From: JBGASG01 sp046328035
GTDB lineage: Bacteria; Cyanobacteriota; Vampirovibrionia; Obscuribacterales; Obscuribacteraceae
Reading direction: 5' to 3'
Length of the DNA: 64,000 nucleotides
Assembly (NCBI GenBank): GCA_046328035.1
Contig: JAXLXI010000005.1
Coordinates: 1-64,000 of the forward strand
Of this stretch, positions 9,080 through 17,782 are shown piece by piece (position 1 is the first letter of the stretch; the number at the start of each line of letters is the position of its first letter). Below the pieces are notes generated by a model. It was not told where the DNA came from, ran no database searches, and worked only from the letters and a program-made list of their open reading frames with translations. The position numbers and the translations under genes are program-made.

Positions 9080-9603
9080 AAAGAATCAGGATAAAACTGA
9101 ACTGGCAGCGACGACTGTTTTCAACCGCGAAATTTCAACCTGAGGGCGCGCCCGATCTCAGTCAAGTCGGCACCAGCCTGTATAAGGAGCTCGGACCCTG
9201 GGATGACGACGACGCTGGCGTCGTTTTCAGCCCAATGCCCGATTATGTCAAAGAAGTTCTCCAGCGAAAGGAGGACGCAAAGGCTCTGGCGGCTAAGTTG
9301 ACCGGACCGATTGGCATGCGCTGTCCAACTGACGGTTGCAACGGTGAGCTGTTTCGCTTAGTGAAACCTGAGAAGGGGACACGGTTTGCCTGCTTAAACC
9401 AGTGCAGCTTACCGATGTTTCAAGATGCGCCCCTCACATCTGGCGGGCCGCCGGGAAATGGGCGCTGCCCCCAATGTGGCTTTCTTCTAGTCAGGACTCA
9501 AAGTAAGTATTTACCATCAGTGATCAAATGTCTGAGCGAAGACTGCTCATTCGAGCAACCGGCCACTGATCTCGACGTAGCGGTAGAGGCGCCACGGTAT
9601 TAG
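9040..9603 (+). CDS. Zinc-ribbon protein of unknown function
   Basis: This 187-residue frame carries two cysteine clusters: MRCPTDGCNGELFRL (about 93-107) with a second pair in FACLNQC, and RCPQCGFLLV (about 142-151) with a later pair in IKCLSEDC. Both resemble the four-cysteine zinc ribbons at the C-terminus of type IA topoisomerases, but the catalytic parts are absent. The region from SLYKELGPWDDDDAG onward is clearly protein-like; the first 30 residues overlap the previous gene and are less convincing, so the true start may lie downstream or the two genes may have been one. Nucleic-acid binding is an inference from the ribbon type. Confidence 0.55.
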   Translation: MAGLAPKWSGHPIERIRIKLNWQRRLFSTAKFQPEGAPDLSQVGTSLYKELGPWDDDDAGVVFSPMPDYVKEVLQRKEDAKALAAKLTGPIGMRCPTDGCNGELFRLVKPEKGTRFACLNQCSLPMFQDAPLTSGGPPGNGRCPQCGFLLVRTQSKYLPSVIKCLSEDCSFEQPATDLDVAVEAPRY

Positions 9604-9611
9604 ATTCGTTT

Positions 9612-9953
9612 ATGTTTGAATTACTCCATTTTTTGTCCGACAATGCGTGGCTGATGACAATACCCGCATTGATTATGCTGGTTGTGTCGATTGTCCGCCG
9701 CCATTCTGCGCGTAGGGCAGCTCTTTCTTTTCTGGCTGCCAGTGAACTGACGACTATTTTTTATTCCGGTCTCTGGTTTTGCACTTATCTTTTCGCAGAA
9801 GGCAAGGGAGTGCTGGGAATTATTATCACACCTGTCTTTCTTATATTTGGCACCTTCGCGTCCGTCGTCGGCAGTGCAATCGTCTATGGCATCATTTGGA
9901 TGATTCAGCGACTGCGCTCGCGCGGACACGATGAACATATTATCGAACAATGA
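9612..9953 (+). CDS. Small integral membrane protein, unknown function
   Basis: The 113-residue protein has three hydrophobic segments (about 13-28, 40-62 and 68-100; the last probably holds two helices) and a basic, histidine-containing tail RLRSRGHDEHIIEQ. I do not recognise a family. It begins 8 bases after the zinc-ribbon gene and its end overlaps the next TPR gene by 23 bases, so it belongs to a tight co-directional group. Nothing in the sequence points to a substrate. Confidence 0.6.
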   Translation: MFELLHFLSDNAWLMTIPALIMLVVSIVRRHSARRAALSFLAASELTTIFYSGLWFCTYLFAEGKGVLGIIITPVFLIFGTFASVVGSAIVYGIIWMIQRLRSRGHDEHIIEQ

Positions 9954-11112
9954 AGGACTCGCAAAAAGCTGCAGCCGATGCCTTAATCAAGGTGTTGCCA
10001 ATTTCAGAGCTACTCAGTACCAGAGTGCGCTGAATGACTTTTCCCGAGCAATTCAATTGAATCCGACCGACGCACGCTTCTTCGGGCTCAGGGGCTTGAC
10101 GTATCTGTCCATGGCAAACTACGAGGCATGCGTAGCTGACCTTGATCAAGCAACTCTTCTAAATCCAGAATACACCACAGCGTATGAGAAGCGCGCGGAG
10201 GCACTACTGGCGTTAGGCAAACACGAGGCCGCGCTCGCGGACGCTACTCGGGCAAGCAAGCTCACTCCCACTTCGCCAGATGCGTTCGTTGTGCGCGGCG
10301 ATGTACTGCTGGCGCTCGGTGCCCATGAAGAAGCCATAGCTTCGTACTCCCACGCCATAAGATACGCACCGACGGTAGCGCATTTCCATTCATCCAGGGG
10401 CATCGCAAAGGCTCAGTCGGGAGACTCTCATGGAGCAATACTAGATTTCGATCAAGCGCTGCAACTCGATCAAGCTCTTTTGGAAGTTTATCTTTTGCGG
10501 GCTATGGAACAGTTTCGAATCTCCAACTACAACGAAGCTCTTACCGATGCAAATCTTGCAATCAAGCTCAATCCAAACGACTCAGACGCGTTCAGGACGC
10601 GAGGTATCGTGAGGCATTACATGGGTGACTCCAGGGGCGGGCTCGCAGATATCAATAAAGCGCTGAATATCGACCCGCATTCGCCAACAGCTTACTTATA
10701 TCGTGGAGAAGTGCTAGTAGGACTGGGTGATCTGAAGACAGCAATCAATGATTTCGATACATTCATAAAGTTAGATCCGAAAGCCTACAGTGGATATAAG
10801 CTGCGAGGGCAAGCGAAGAGAGCCTTGGGCGACTTGACGGAAGCCGTGGCAGATTACGACAAAGCCATCGAACTTGCTCCCGACGTTGCCGCTGTCTACA
10901 ACGATCGTGGCATCGCCAAGGTTCATCTGAGAGACTTTGAAGGGGCGCTCTCAGACTTCGACGAAGCGCTGACACTCAAACCTGAATTTGCGTTGGCGCT
11001 CTGTAATCGAGGTGGTTTGCGAGAATATCTCGGTGATCAGGAGGGTGCCGAAACCGATTTTCAGAAGGCAGTCCTACTCGACCCCGAGTGCGTAAAAAAG
11101 TTTCGCAAATGA
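9931..11112 (+). CDS. TPR-repeat protein, about eleven repeats
   Basis: The 393-residue protein is built almost entirely of 34-residue tetratricopeptide repeats from about residue 15 to the end, with the usual W/L-G-Y-A-F-A-P spacing (for example SALNDFSRAIQLNPTDARFF and EAVADYDKAIELAPDVAAVY). There is no signal peptide or enzymatic domain, so it is probably a cytoplasmic scaffold. The length and absence of other domains make the partner unidentifiable. The start at 9931 overlaps the preceding membrane-protein gene by 23 bases; the later ATG codons are all inside the repeats, which supports the early start. Confidence 0.85.
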   Translation: MNILSNNEGLAKSCSRCLNQGVANFRATQYQSALNDFSRAIQLNPTDARFFGLRGLTYLSMANYEACVADLDQATLLNPEYTTAYEKRAEALLALGKHEAALADATRASKLTPTSPDAFVVRGDVLLALGAHEEAIASYSHAIRYAPTVAHFHSSRGIAKAQSGDSHGAILDFDQALQLDQALLEVYLLRAMEQFRISNYNEALTDANLAIKLNPNDSDAFRTRGIVRHYMGDSRGGLADINKALNIDPHSPTAYLYRGEVLVGLGDLKTAINDFDTFIKLDPKAYSGYKLRGQAKRALGDLTEAVADYDKAIELAPDVAAVYNDRGIAKVHLRDFEGALSDFDEALTLKPEFALALCNRGGLREYLGDQEGAETDFQKAVLLDPECVKKFRK

Positions 11113-11149
11113 CCTTGCGTGTCTCTTGAAACAATAGCACCTCGTCCGA

Positions 11150-11862
11150 TTGGATGATTCTCGGACTGAAGTATGCAGGTTTTACCAACTCATCCGGGCG
11201 GTCGATCTATTGTTTCTGCCCGGAGGATACGCTGTAGAGAAACTTACTCTTACCGTGGAGCCGGCGAATGACATTCGGTCGTGGCAAGTTCATTCTTGGG
11301 GTGACCTGAAGGCAGGCGATCAAATCGTACGCGCCAAAGTGAAGGGGGAGTTGGTCAGCCACTGCCGGCGATGGCATGGGTGAGAACCGAAATCAAAGAG
11401 TTTGTTGTCAGCGACGGCAACTATCAGAACAAAGGCGGTAAGGGAAAGTACACGCTCACCTGGGATTCGCATGGATGCTCTACTCCCGGCTGCCCGGGTG
11501 AGGTACTGGCGGTTGAATATGCGTGCTCGGAGCCACCGGCGATGATCAGCTCGGATGAGAAGATCACACTTCAAATGACCGGTGCGATCATTAAGAATAC
11601 GACAAAGCACTATAGTTGCAACACCACCATGGATGTCTTTTTCGATCGCGCTGAGATAGACCCGGGATTTTATGGCGGTGGTCCAGGGGTGGGAGGGCTG
11701 AAGATATCCTGCAAGGATTATCGCCCGCCGGCACCGCTGACGGCTTCCGGATCTCCGGGGAAGGGCTACGAAGGCATCGGCAAAATGGCGTTGATCGTAG
11801 CCATGTACAACGGTCGGTGTTCCGGCACGAAATATATCTACGAGTGGAAGGCGCCTAAGTAG
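11150..11862 (+). pseudogene. Beta-rich hypothetical gene, apparently frameshifted
   Basis: The part from an ATG at 11371 to 11862 (163 residues) is a beta-rich protein with several cysteines (SHGCSTPGCPG, YSCNTTMDV, LKISCKDY, NGRCSGTKY) that could form disulfides. The 11150-11383 frame just upstream is also protein-like (SWGDLKAGDQIVRAKVKGE) but lies in a different frame and stops at 11381-11383, as though one gene had been split by a frameshift near 11370. No signal peptide is visible in either piece. Either the downstream part is a real gene starting at 11371, or the pair is a broken gene. I do not recognise the family. Confidence 0.45.
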
Positions 11863-11910
11863 CAGTTGCTCCACAGGTGGCACGCGAAGTGTTGCCCGGG
11901 CAGCGGCGGA

Positions 11911-12726
11911 TTACTTACCCTGGGTGGCTGGCTCAGTTTGTTGAGAAAGCTGCGTGTCCAGATCGATCAATGGCTGCCGGCTGACACGCAGGCTGCCGGA
12001 CATTGGACGATCAAGATCGGCTATCAGCATGATGGTGATTCCGAAAGCGACTACCAGCATTGCCGTCACCGGTAGCTCGCGAGATCGGCTCAGACCGCAC
12101 TGATATCCGGTTGCGGTCAAGCCGACCAGAAGCATGAGGAAAAGCGCGTCCCAGACTGTAGAAGGCAACCGGGCACGAAAAGCAACCAGTCGCTCTGATT
12201 GCAGATCAAACATTTCATTCATCGAATCTATAAGCAGCGCGCCGACATCAGAGTCGAGATGAGATTTCACCTCTGTAGTGGTGCGAGTCCAAATCTGTCC
12301 TTGCAGACTGATCGCAGTATTGACCATGCGCTCGACGTCTTTGCGGGTGTTGGCGTTTTGTATGCGTAACTTGAGATACTGTCTGATTAGCGATTGCACC
12401 TCTTTTCGTGCCTTATCATCAGGCAGAAAATCCAGACGCATATAGGTGGTGCTGATCGCATTCGCCTCCTGCACCACCAGAACTCGCCTTTCGTTGAATC
12501 GTTCGGCTGCCACACCGAATGTGAAGGCAAGCACGAAGGCCACCAGAGCCAGGGTGCTCGAGGCTACCGAAGCGGCTCCTGCACTTGTTAACTCATGTCC
12601 TGCAGCTAGTTGCTTTCTTTGCATGAAATTCGCGACCCTGAACCCCAGCTCAAAGCTCAGGGACACAACCAGGGTTGTCAGGACAAAGACTCCCCAGAGC
12701 GGCAACAGATCTAATAGAAAAGACAT
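11911..12726 (-). CDS. DUF4239-like (bestrophin-like) membrane protein
   Basis: The product has an N-terminal membrane helix (about 5-25), a second one in STLALVAFVLAFTFGVAA, a soluble helical middle part, and two C-terminal helices (WDALFLMLLVGLTATGYQ and VTAMLVVAFGITIMLIADLD). It ends with DLDRPMSG and RQPLIDL, the same landmarks as the C-terminal half of the fusion protein at 6576-8456. I place the start at the ATG at 12726 (MSFLLDLLPLW), which gives a clean first helix; an upstream in-frame ATG at 12783 would add 19 unlikely residues. The family has been suggested to be bestrophin-like channels. No partner gene is adjacent; it is divergent from the PLP enzyme gene. Confidence 0.75.
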   Translation of the reverse strand: MSFLLDLLPLWGVFVLTTLVVSLSFELGFRVANFMQRKQLAAGHELTSAGAASVASSTLALVAFVLAFTFGVAAERFNERRVLVVQEANAISTTYMRLDFLPDDKARKEVQSLIRQYLKLRIQNANTRKDVERMVNTAISLQGQIWTRTTTEVKSHLDSDVGALLIDSMNEMFDLQSERLVAFRARLPSTVWDALFLMLLVGLTATGYQCGLSRSRELPVTAMLVVAFGITIMLIADLDRPMSGSLRVSRQPLIDLDTQLSQQTEPATQGK

Positions 12727-12872
12727 TGGGGCAGTATAGGACAAGCAAGCAGTGGCGTAAATTCCTCCGCTCGGATGATTCATCCTATTGGTCGTTGTTT
12801 AAAGCCTGCAAGCTAGAGAAAATCGATAGTATTCATCGACAGCAGCGCCGGAGACACACGACGGAGACTGGC

Positions 12873-14168
12873 ATGGAATCGCAAAACGACAAAGACGGCG
12901 CCGGATATCGGGTGCGAACTCATCTCATCCATGGCACGTTTCACTCTCGGCTGTGGGACTACAACCACCACATAGTCCCTCCCATGTCGGCCTCGGCAAC
13001 TTATCGCCTTGATTCCGTCGCTCGCGGCGCGCAAGGATTTTCTCAATTCGCTTCCGAGCAAGCGGAGCAGGATCCGATCTACATCTATGACCGGCTCCAG
13101 GAGCCGACGCGAGGGCTCCTGGAGCAAAACCTGGCGTTTGCCGAAGGCGGCGAGATCGCTGTTTGTTTTTCGACCGGCATGGCAGCAGTCAGTGCCTCGC
13201 TCGGCATCACCGCTCGTGCCGGCGACGAGATAGTAGCGCATCACACCCTATATGGCTGTACGTACAGCTTGCTGTCAAACTGGCTGCCCCGTTTCAACAT
13301 CAAAAGTGTCTTGGCAGATTTGGGTAGTCCGGAGAGTTTGCGGCAAGCCATCACAGATAGTACCAGGGTGGTTTACTTCGAGACGCCGGTAAATCCCAAC
13401 TTGCAGTTGATTGATATAGCGGCCGTTCGAGACGTCGTCGACTCCGTCAACAGTGGACGTCCACCGGAGACACGCGTAACCATGATCGTCGATAACACGT
13501 TTGCCACGCCTTTTTGCCAGCGTCCGTTGACTCTGGGAGCCGATCTAGTCGTACACAGCTTGACCAAGAATATTGGTGGATTTGGTACGGACATGGGCGG
13601 CGTCGTCATTGGTGCTCGCCGTTTTGAAGAGTCACTGCTCATGTATCGCAAGGATTTCGGTGGTGTCCTCTCGCCAAGGAATGCGTGGCCGATACTTGTG
13701 TATGGTCTGCCGACGCTGCCGGCTCGCACTGTCAACCAGCAGAAAACGGCTCTCACGGTCGCTCAATATCTGGAGAAACACCCCAAGGTCGCCCGCGTTT
13801 ATTACCCGGGACTGGAGTCGTTTCCGCAGTATGAGCTGGCGAAGCGGCAAATGATAAGTTATGACGGAAAGTTTGCGCCTGGTTCTGTGCTCTATTTTGT
13901 TCTTAAGGGCGATACTGAGTCCGCCGTGAAATCAGCCGAATGCTGCATGGATTATATTGCGAAAAACAGCTACAGCATCACCCTGGCGGTGAGCCTGGGA
14001 CAGATTCGCACACTTATAGAAGAGCCGTTCTCAATGACGCATGCCGCTCTTCCGGCAGAGGAAAAGTTGGTGCACGGCGTGGCACCGGGCGGAATTCGTT
14101 TGGCGATCGGACTTGAAGACTGGCATGATATCATCGCCGACCTGCGCGCCGCGCTTGATCAAGTCTGA
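12873..14168 (+). CDS. Cys/Met-metabolism PLP enzyme, methionine gamma-lyase/cystathionine gamma-synthase type
   Basis: The 431-residue protein is a full-length member of the Cys/Met metabolism PLP-dependent family. It has the cofactor-binding phrase CFSTGMAAVSASL, the aspartate in MIVDNTFATPF and the Schiff-base lysine in VHSLTKNIGGFGTDMGG (Lys232). The start is the ATG at 12873, preceded by GGAG; the frame is open upstream to 12675 but that part is not protein-like. Such enzymes split or build thioethers (gamma-elimination of methionine to methanethiol, or gamma-replacement on activated homoserine); sequence alone does not separate them. The TPR gene begins 14 bases downstream and a persulfide-type operon follows, which favours sulfur catabolism. 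Residues MSASATYRLDS near the N-terminus fit the active-site loop region. Confidence 0.85.
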   Translation: MESQNDKDGAGYRVRTHLIHGTFHSRLWDYNHHIVPPMSASATYRLDSVARGAQGFSQFASEQAEQDPIYIYDRLQEPTRGLLEQNLAFAEGGEIAVCFSTGMAAVSASLGITARAGDEIVAHHTLYGCTYSLLSNWLPRFNIKSVLADLGSPESLRQAITDSTRVVYFETPVNPNLQLIDIAAVRDVVDSVNSGRPPETRVTMIVDNTFATPFCQRPLTLGADLVVHSLTKNIGGFGTDMGGVVIGARRFEESLLMYRKDFGGVLSPRNAWPILVYGLPTLPARTVNQQKTALTVAQYLEKHPKVARVYYPGLESFPQYELAKRQMISYDGKFAPGSVLYFVLKGDTESAVKSAECCMDYIAKNSYSITLAVSLGQIRTLIEEPFSMTHAALPAEEKLVHGVAPGGIRLAIGLEDWHDIIADLRAALDQV

Positions 14169-14182
14169 GGTGGGCAATATCA

Positions 14183-14962
14183 ATGAATACTCCGGACTCA
14201 CTTAATCTAAAACGAGCACATGCCACCATCAGTGTTGGGCGCATGTCGTACGAAGCCGGCTATTTCAGACAGGCTGCTCACCATTTTCGTACCGCTCTGA
14301 CTTGGCTCGGCAAGACCGATGGCAGCGACGTCGAGTCGCGTTCACAAGCACTGATCGGTCTGGCGAAGTCAGTTGCCGCCGTAGGCGACTTTGACGCTGC
14401 AGAAGAGCTGATCGGACAAGCGGTCATTCTTGACCGGTCAGGACCGTGTGCAGGGGAGGCGGAAGACTACCACCAAATGAGTTTGCTCTACTGGCGAAGC
14501 GGTAGAACCGAGATGGCGATGCGCTGTGCTCAGCGGGCAATGGAACTTGCTGAGGCAGACCCAGCCACTCCGGACGAATTGATAGTGAAACTGCTCAAGC
14601 ACTTCGCCGTGCTCGCTGAGGGCCATGGCGATCTCGAAGAATGCGAACGGAATCTGGACCTCGCGCTGGAAACCATCGAACGGAGCAACCAACTCGATAA
14701 ACAAAGCTCGATCTACGGCGACATACTGCTCGTCAAAGTTCTGATGTTATGTGAACAAGGCCGAATGTCCGAAGCGTCCGAGTTATACGACCAGGCAATC
14801 ACGATTGTGGAGATGAACAGGGGTGTCTCGCACCCACGAGTGCGCGAAGTGCTGGATCTGTTCAAGTTTCTCTCTAGCGGCACCGGCGCCTTACCGGACA
14901 AACGCGAAATCAAAGATGCGATCACCAGCGCCCATGAAAAGAGCCAGCACGGCATTATCTAG
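14183..14962 (+). CDS. TPR-repeat protein
   Basis: The 259-residue soluble protein consists of about six degenerate tetratricopeptide repeats (for example YEAGYFRQAAHHFRTALTWL, DFDAAEELIGQAVILDR and MSEASELYDQAITIVEMNR). There is no signal peptide. It starts 14 bases after the PLP-enzyme gene and is probably co-transcribed with it; it ends one base before the convergent ArsR-type gene. Repeats of the 42-residue kinesin-light-chain style suggest a protein-protein scaffold. The partner is unknown. Confidence 0.75.
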   Translation: MNTPDSLNLKRAHATISVGRMSYEAGYFRQAAHHFRTALTWLGKTDGSDVESRSQALIGLAKSVAAVGDFDAAEELIGQAVILDRSGPCAGEAEDYHQMSLLYWRSGRTEMAMRCAQRAMELAEADPATPDELIVKLLKHFAVLAEGHGDLEECERNLDLALETIERSNQLDKQSSIYGDILLVKVLMLCEQGRMSEASELYDQAITIVEMNRGVSHPRVREVLDLFKFLSSGTGALPDKREIKDAITSAHEKSQHGII

Positions 14963-14963
14963 G

Positions 14964-15302
14964 CTACCGGCCGCTAAATTCCTTAATCACCTGTCCGTAC
15001 CGCTTCCCAACGGCACTACAGACAATTTCGCAAAGTTCGTGAACGCTGGCGTCGGCGATGCTGTAATACATAAACAAGCCCTGGCGGCGCTTCTGTACAA
15101 TACCTTGCTCTGCCAGCACCGACAAATGCTTGCTGACATTGGCCTGGCTCATGCCACTCAGTTCGCACAATTCCTGAACAGAGCATTCGCCCTTAAAAAG
15201 GAACTGCAGTAGTTCCAGGCGCGAAGCATCGGAAAGCGCACGAAATCGTGCGGCTACTATTTCGAGGGCTGGGCGCGAGAGCATTTTATTCTTATTCTTC
15301 AT
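14964..15302 (-). CDS. ArsR-family regulator, likely sulfur/redox responsive
   Basis: From an ATG at 15302 (MKNKNKMLSRPALE) this is a 112-residue winged-helix protein with FRALSDASRLELLQFLF, the recognition helix SQANVSKHLSVLAEQGIV and wing RRQGLFMYYSIAD. Cysteines occur in ECSVQELCEL, where the last aligns with a cysteine of E. coli ArsR, and in HELCEIVC near the C-terminus; such pairs can form disulfide or tetrasulfide switches in BigR/SqrR/YgaV-type sensors. It is divergent from a YgaP-like rhodanese gene, the same arrangement as E. coli ygaV-ygaP. I infer that it represses the rhodanese/CoA-disulfide reductase operon and responds to reactive sulfur or oxidation. An in-frame ATG at 15362 is less likely, as it would place the operator inside the gene. 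Confidence 0.82.
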   Translation of the reverse strand: MKNKNKMLSRPALEIVAARFRALSDASRLELLQFLFKGECSVQELCELSGMSQANVSKHLSVLAEQGIVQKRRQGLFMYYSIADASVHELCEIVCSAVGKRYGQVIKEFSGR

Positions 15303-15368
15303 GGCACCAACGCTTCCATGAGGACCTAGCGCCAGTCTACAACTAACTATTCGATCGCGCAATCAACC

Positions 15369-15388
15369 ATATGACTGATTCGTTATAT
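15369..15388. promoter_or_regulatory. Putative operator between ArsR-type gene and rhodanese operon
   Basis: ATATGACTGATTCGTTATAT is an imperfect inverted repeat (ATATgAC-N6-GTtATAT, six of seven arm positions pairing) centred in the divergent intergenic region, 67 bases before the regulator start and 45 before the rhodanese start. A TATACT at 15402-15407 could be the -10 box of the rhodanese promoter. Position and AT-flanked symmetry fit an ArsR-family site. Confidence 0.5.
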
Positions 15389-15432
15389 AACCACCTAGCG
15401 ATATACTAGAATCAGCAATCGAGGCATTACCC

Positions 15433-15993
15433 ATGGCAGAGCAACAGCAATCTCAAGTTTGTCAACTCATCAGCCCGACCGAAGTCAGCGCTCGCGCAGC
15501 CGATCTGGTGCTTCTGGATGTGCGCAGCCCCATCGAGTTCGAGACCGAACATATTTCAGGCGCCCTGAACGTGCCGCTCGACGAACTCGATAAACGGTAC
15601 GAGGAAGTGCCCAGGCAGGGCGAGCTGATCGTCATATGCAGGTCCGGCAAGCGGGCTGAACGGGCTGCCTATACGCTCCTGGGTCGCGGACTAAATCCTA
15701 AGTTAATGGCTGGTGGACTGCTGGCGTGGCGCCAACACAATTTGCCCGTACAGGAAGGCAAGAGGATGCTTCCCATAGAAAGGCAGATCCAACTGATCGT
15801 CGGTCTGGGTGTCCTGACTGGCGTATGTCTGGGTGTCTTTGTCAATCAGTGGTTTCTGATTATTCCGGCATTTTTTGGCGCCGGACTGACCTTTGCAGGA
15901 GCATCCGGGACCTGTGCGCTCGGGCTTCTCCTGATGAAAGCCCCGTGGAACCGCCTGCCGTCCGCGCAAAAAAGAGAGAGTTGCTGCTCGTGA
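15433..15993 (+). CDS. YgaP-like membrane rhodanese (rhodanese plus DUF2892)
   Basis: The 186-residue protein has a rhodanese domain (about 12-108) with DVRSPIEFETEHISGALN and the active-site loop ICRSGKRAERA (Cys69), then two membrane helices (about 116-160) in a DUF2892 segment, with a C-terminal pair of cysteines ESCCS. This is the layout of E. coli YgaP, a membrane sulfurtransferase. It would carry sulfane sulfur as a persulfide on Cys69 at the inner membrane. CGAGGCA lies a suitable distance before the ATG at 15433. It heads an operon with a CoA-disulfide reductase-rhodanese protein and is divergent from an ArsR-type regulator. Control by that regulator is inferred from the shared intergenic operator-like site. 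Confidence 0.9.
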   Translation: MAEQQQSQVCQLISPTEVSARAADLVLLDVRSPIEFETEHISGALNVPLDELDKRYEEVPRQGELIVICRSGKRAERAAYTLLGRGLNPKLMAGGLLAWRQHNLPVQEGKRMLPIERQIQLIVGLGVLTGVCLGVFVNQWFLIIPAFFGAGLTFAGASGTCALGLLLMKAPWNRLPSAQKRESCCS

Positions 15994-16027
15994 CCCAGAG
16001 TCGGCGGTTTGAATTGGAGACACACTG

Positions 16028-17782
16028 ATGACTGACTTGACAAAAACATCTAAGAAGATCGTGATCATCGGCGGAGTAGCAGGCGGAATGAGCGCGGCGG
16101 CAAGAGCAAGACGCTTGTCCGAGGCAGCGGAGATTATAGTTATAGAGCGCAGCGGGCACGTCTCGTACGCCAACTGCGGGCTGCCCTACTTCGTAGGCGA
16201 AGAAATCGACCAATTCGACAAGTTGCTGGTGGCAACGCCGGAAGAGTTGAAGCACAAGCTCAATCTGGACATTCGGGTGCTCAGCGAAGCAATCGCAATC
16301 GACGCGCAATCGCGCACAATCACGATCAAAGAAACAAAGACCGGACGCACTTATGAAGAGACGTACGACGATCTTATTCTGTCGACCGGTGCCTCACCTA
16401 TCAAACCTGACATTCCTGGCATCGATCTTCCAGGTCTGTTCGCCGTTCGCACCGTCGAAGATGCTCAGTCGATAGTCGGCTGGATCCAACAATACAATCC
16501 GGTGCGGGCGGTGATAGCGGGGGGCGGATTCATCGGTCTCGAGATGGCCGAGCAGTTGGTGCAAAGAGGTTTGGAGGTTACCCTCATCGACGGCAAACAG
16601 CAAGTGCTTGCCCCTCTCGACCCTGAAATGGCCGCCATAGTACAGCACGAGCTGGTGCAAAAGGGTGTGAAGCTGCTGCTCGGTAACCCGATTTCGGCTT
16701 TTCTCCCAGCCGACTCAATCACCACCGCTGGTACCAGCACTCCAAAATCCTGTTGGGTGAAAACGTCCGGCGAGCACGAAGCCGCTCCAGCAGATCTGGT
16801 CATCTTGGGTCTGGGCGTCAGACCGGAGACAACTCTGGCACGCAAAGCCGGGCTGGTCATAGGTGAGCGAGGGGGGATTAAAGTCGACGAACAGCTGCAA
16901 ACCAGTATTCCCGGCATCTGGGCAGTCGGCGATGCTATAGAAGTGCGCCATCCGCTCAGCGAAGCGTGGACGTTGATCGCGCTGGGCGGTCCGGCCAATC
17001 GTCAGGGACGCCTGGCTGCAGACAATATATTCGGTGCCGCGCAAAAATACGCAGGAACACTTGGTACAGCCATTCTGCGCGTATTCGACCTGACTGCGGC
17101 CACTGTCGGTCTCAGCGAAAAGCAGCTTGAGCAATTGAATCTCCCTTACGAAGCCGTATACCTGCACCCGACTCATCACGCCGGCTACTATCCGGGCGCG
17201 CAGCGGCTGGACATGAAAGTGCTCTTCAGGCAGGGCGACGGTCTCTTGCTTGGCGCACAAATAGTAGGCAAGCAGGGCGCTGACAAACGAATAGACGTCC
17301 TTTCCACAGCCATAAAAGCTAAGATGAGTATTCGCGATCTTAAAGAGCTGGAGCTGGCTTATGCACCGCCGTTCGGCTCCGCGAAAGATCCGATCAATTT
17401 GCTGGGGATGGCAGGCACCAATCTCCTCGACGGATTGAGCAGTCAAATTCACTGGCACCAGCTGGCGGCAAGAAACCCTGCGCAATCGTGTCTCATCGAT
17501 GTGAGAACTGCCGCCGAGCGCGAAGCGGGATTTATTCCCGGCAGCATCCACATCCCGCTGACCGAGTTGCGCGCGCGGCTAGATCTGATACCGTCCGGCA
17601 AAGAAGTGATCGCCTATTGCCAAAGTGGTCAAAGGTCATATCTGGCCTATCGCTTGCTGGAGCAACTCGGTTATCCTGTGAAGACTCTGTCAGGCGGTTA
17701 CCTTACCTGGCTGGCGGCCGGCGATAAGGGTGCTGCACAGCCCCATCTCACAGAGAGCCCTCCGGCGGTAGCTGCACTGTGA
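16028..17782 (+). CDS. CoA-disulfide reductase with C-terminal rhodanese domain
   Basis: The 584-residue protein has an FAD-binding Rossmann fold (IVIIGGVAGGMSAAARARRL, about 11-30), the single redox cysteine of the family in SYANCGLPYFVGEE (Cys50), an NAD(P)H-binding fold (AVIAGGGFIGLEMAEQL), the dimerisation domain, and a C-terminal rhodanese domain (about 480-570) with AYCQSGQRSYLAYRL (Cys531). CoADR-rhodanese fusions reduce CoA disulfide, CoA persulfide or polysulfide with NAD(P)H, and the rhodanese domain passes sulfane sulfur to the flavin side. It lies 34 bases after the YgaP-like gene and overlaps the hydrolase gene by up to four bases, so the three form one operon. All key residues are present. 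Confidence 0.92.
   Translation: MTDLTKTSKKIVIIGGVAGGMSAAARARRLSEAAEIIVIERSGHVSYANCGLPYFVGEEIDQFDKLLVATPEELKHKLNLDIRVLSEAIAIDAQSRTITIKETKTGRTYEETYDDLILSTGASPIKPDIPGIDLPGLFAVRTVEDAQSIVGWIQQYNPVRAVIAGGGFIGLEMAEQLVQRGLEVTLIDGKQQVLAPLDPEMAAIVQHELVQKGVKLLLGNPISAFLPADSITTAGTSTPKSCWVKTSGEHEAAPADLVILGLGVRPETTLARKAGLVIGERGGIKVDEQLQTSIPGIWAVGDAIEVRHPLSEAWTLIALGGPANRQGRLAADNIFGAAQKYAGTLGTAILRVFDLTAATVGLSEKQLEQLNLPYEAVYLHPTHHAGYYPGAQRLDMKVLFRQGDGLLLGAQIVGKQGADKRIDVLSTAIKAKMSIRDLKELELAYAPPFGSAKDPINLLGMAGTNLLDGLSSQIHWHQLAARNPAQSCLIDVRTAAEREAGFIPGSIHIPLTELRARLDLIPSGKEVIAYCQSGQRSYLAYRLLEQLGYPVKTLSGGYLTWLAAGDKGAAQPHLTESPPAVAAL

Noticed and set aside
12675..12872. N-terminal extension of the PLP enzyme
   Set aside because: The upstream 66 codons are not protein-like and overlap the divergent gene; a ribosome site precedes the ATG at 12873.
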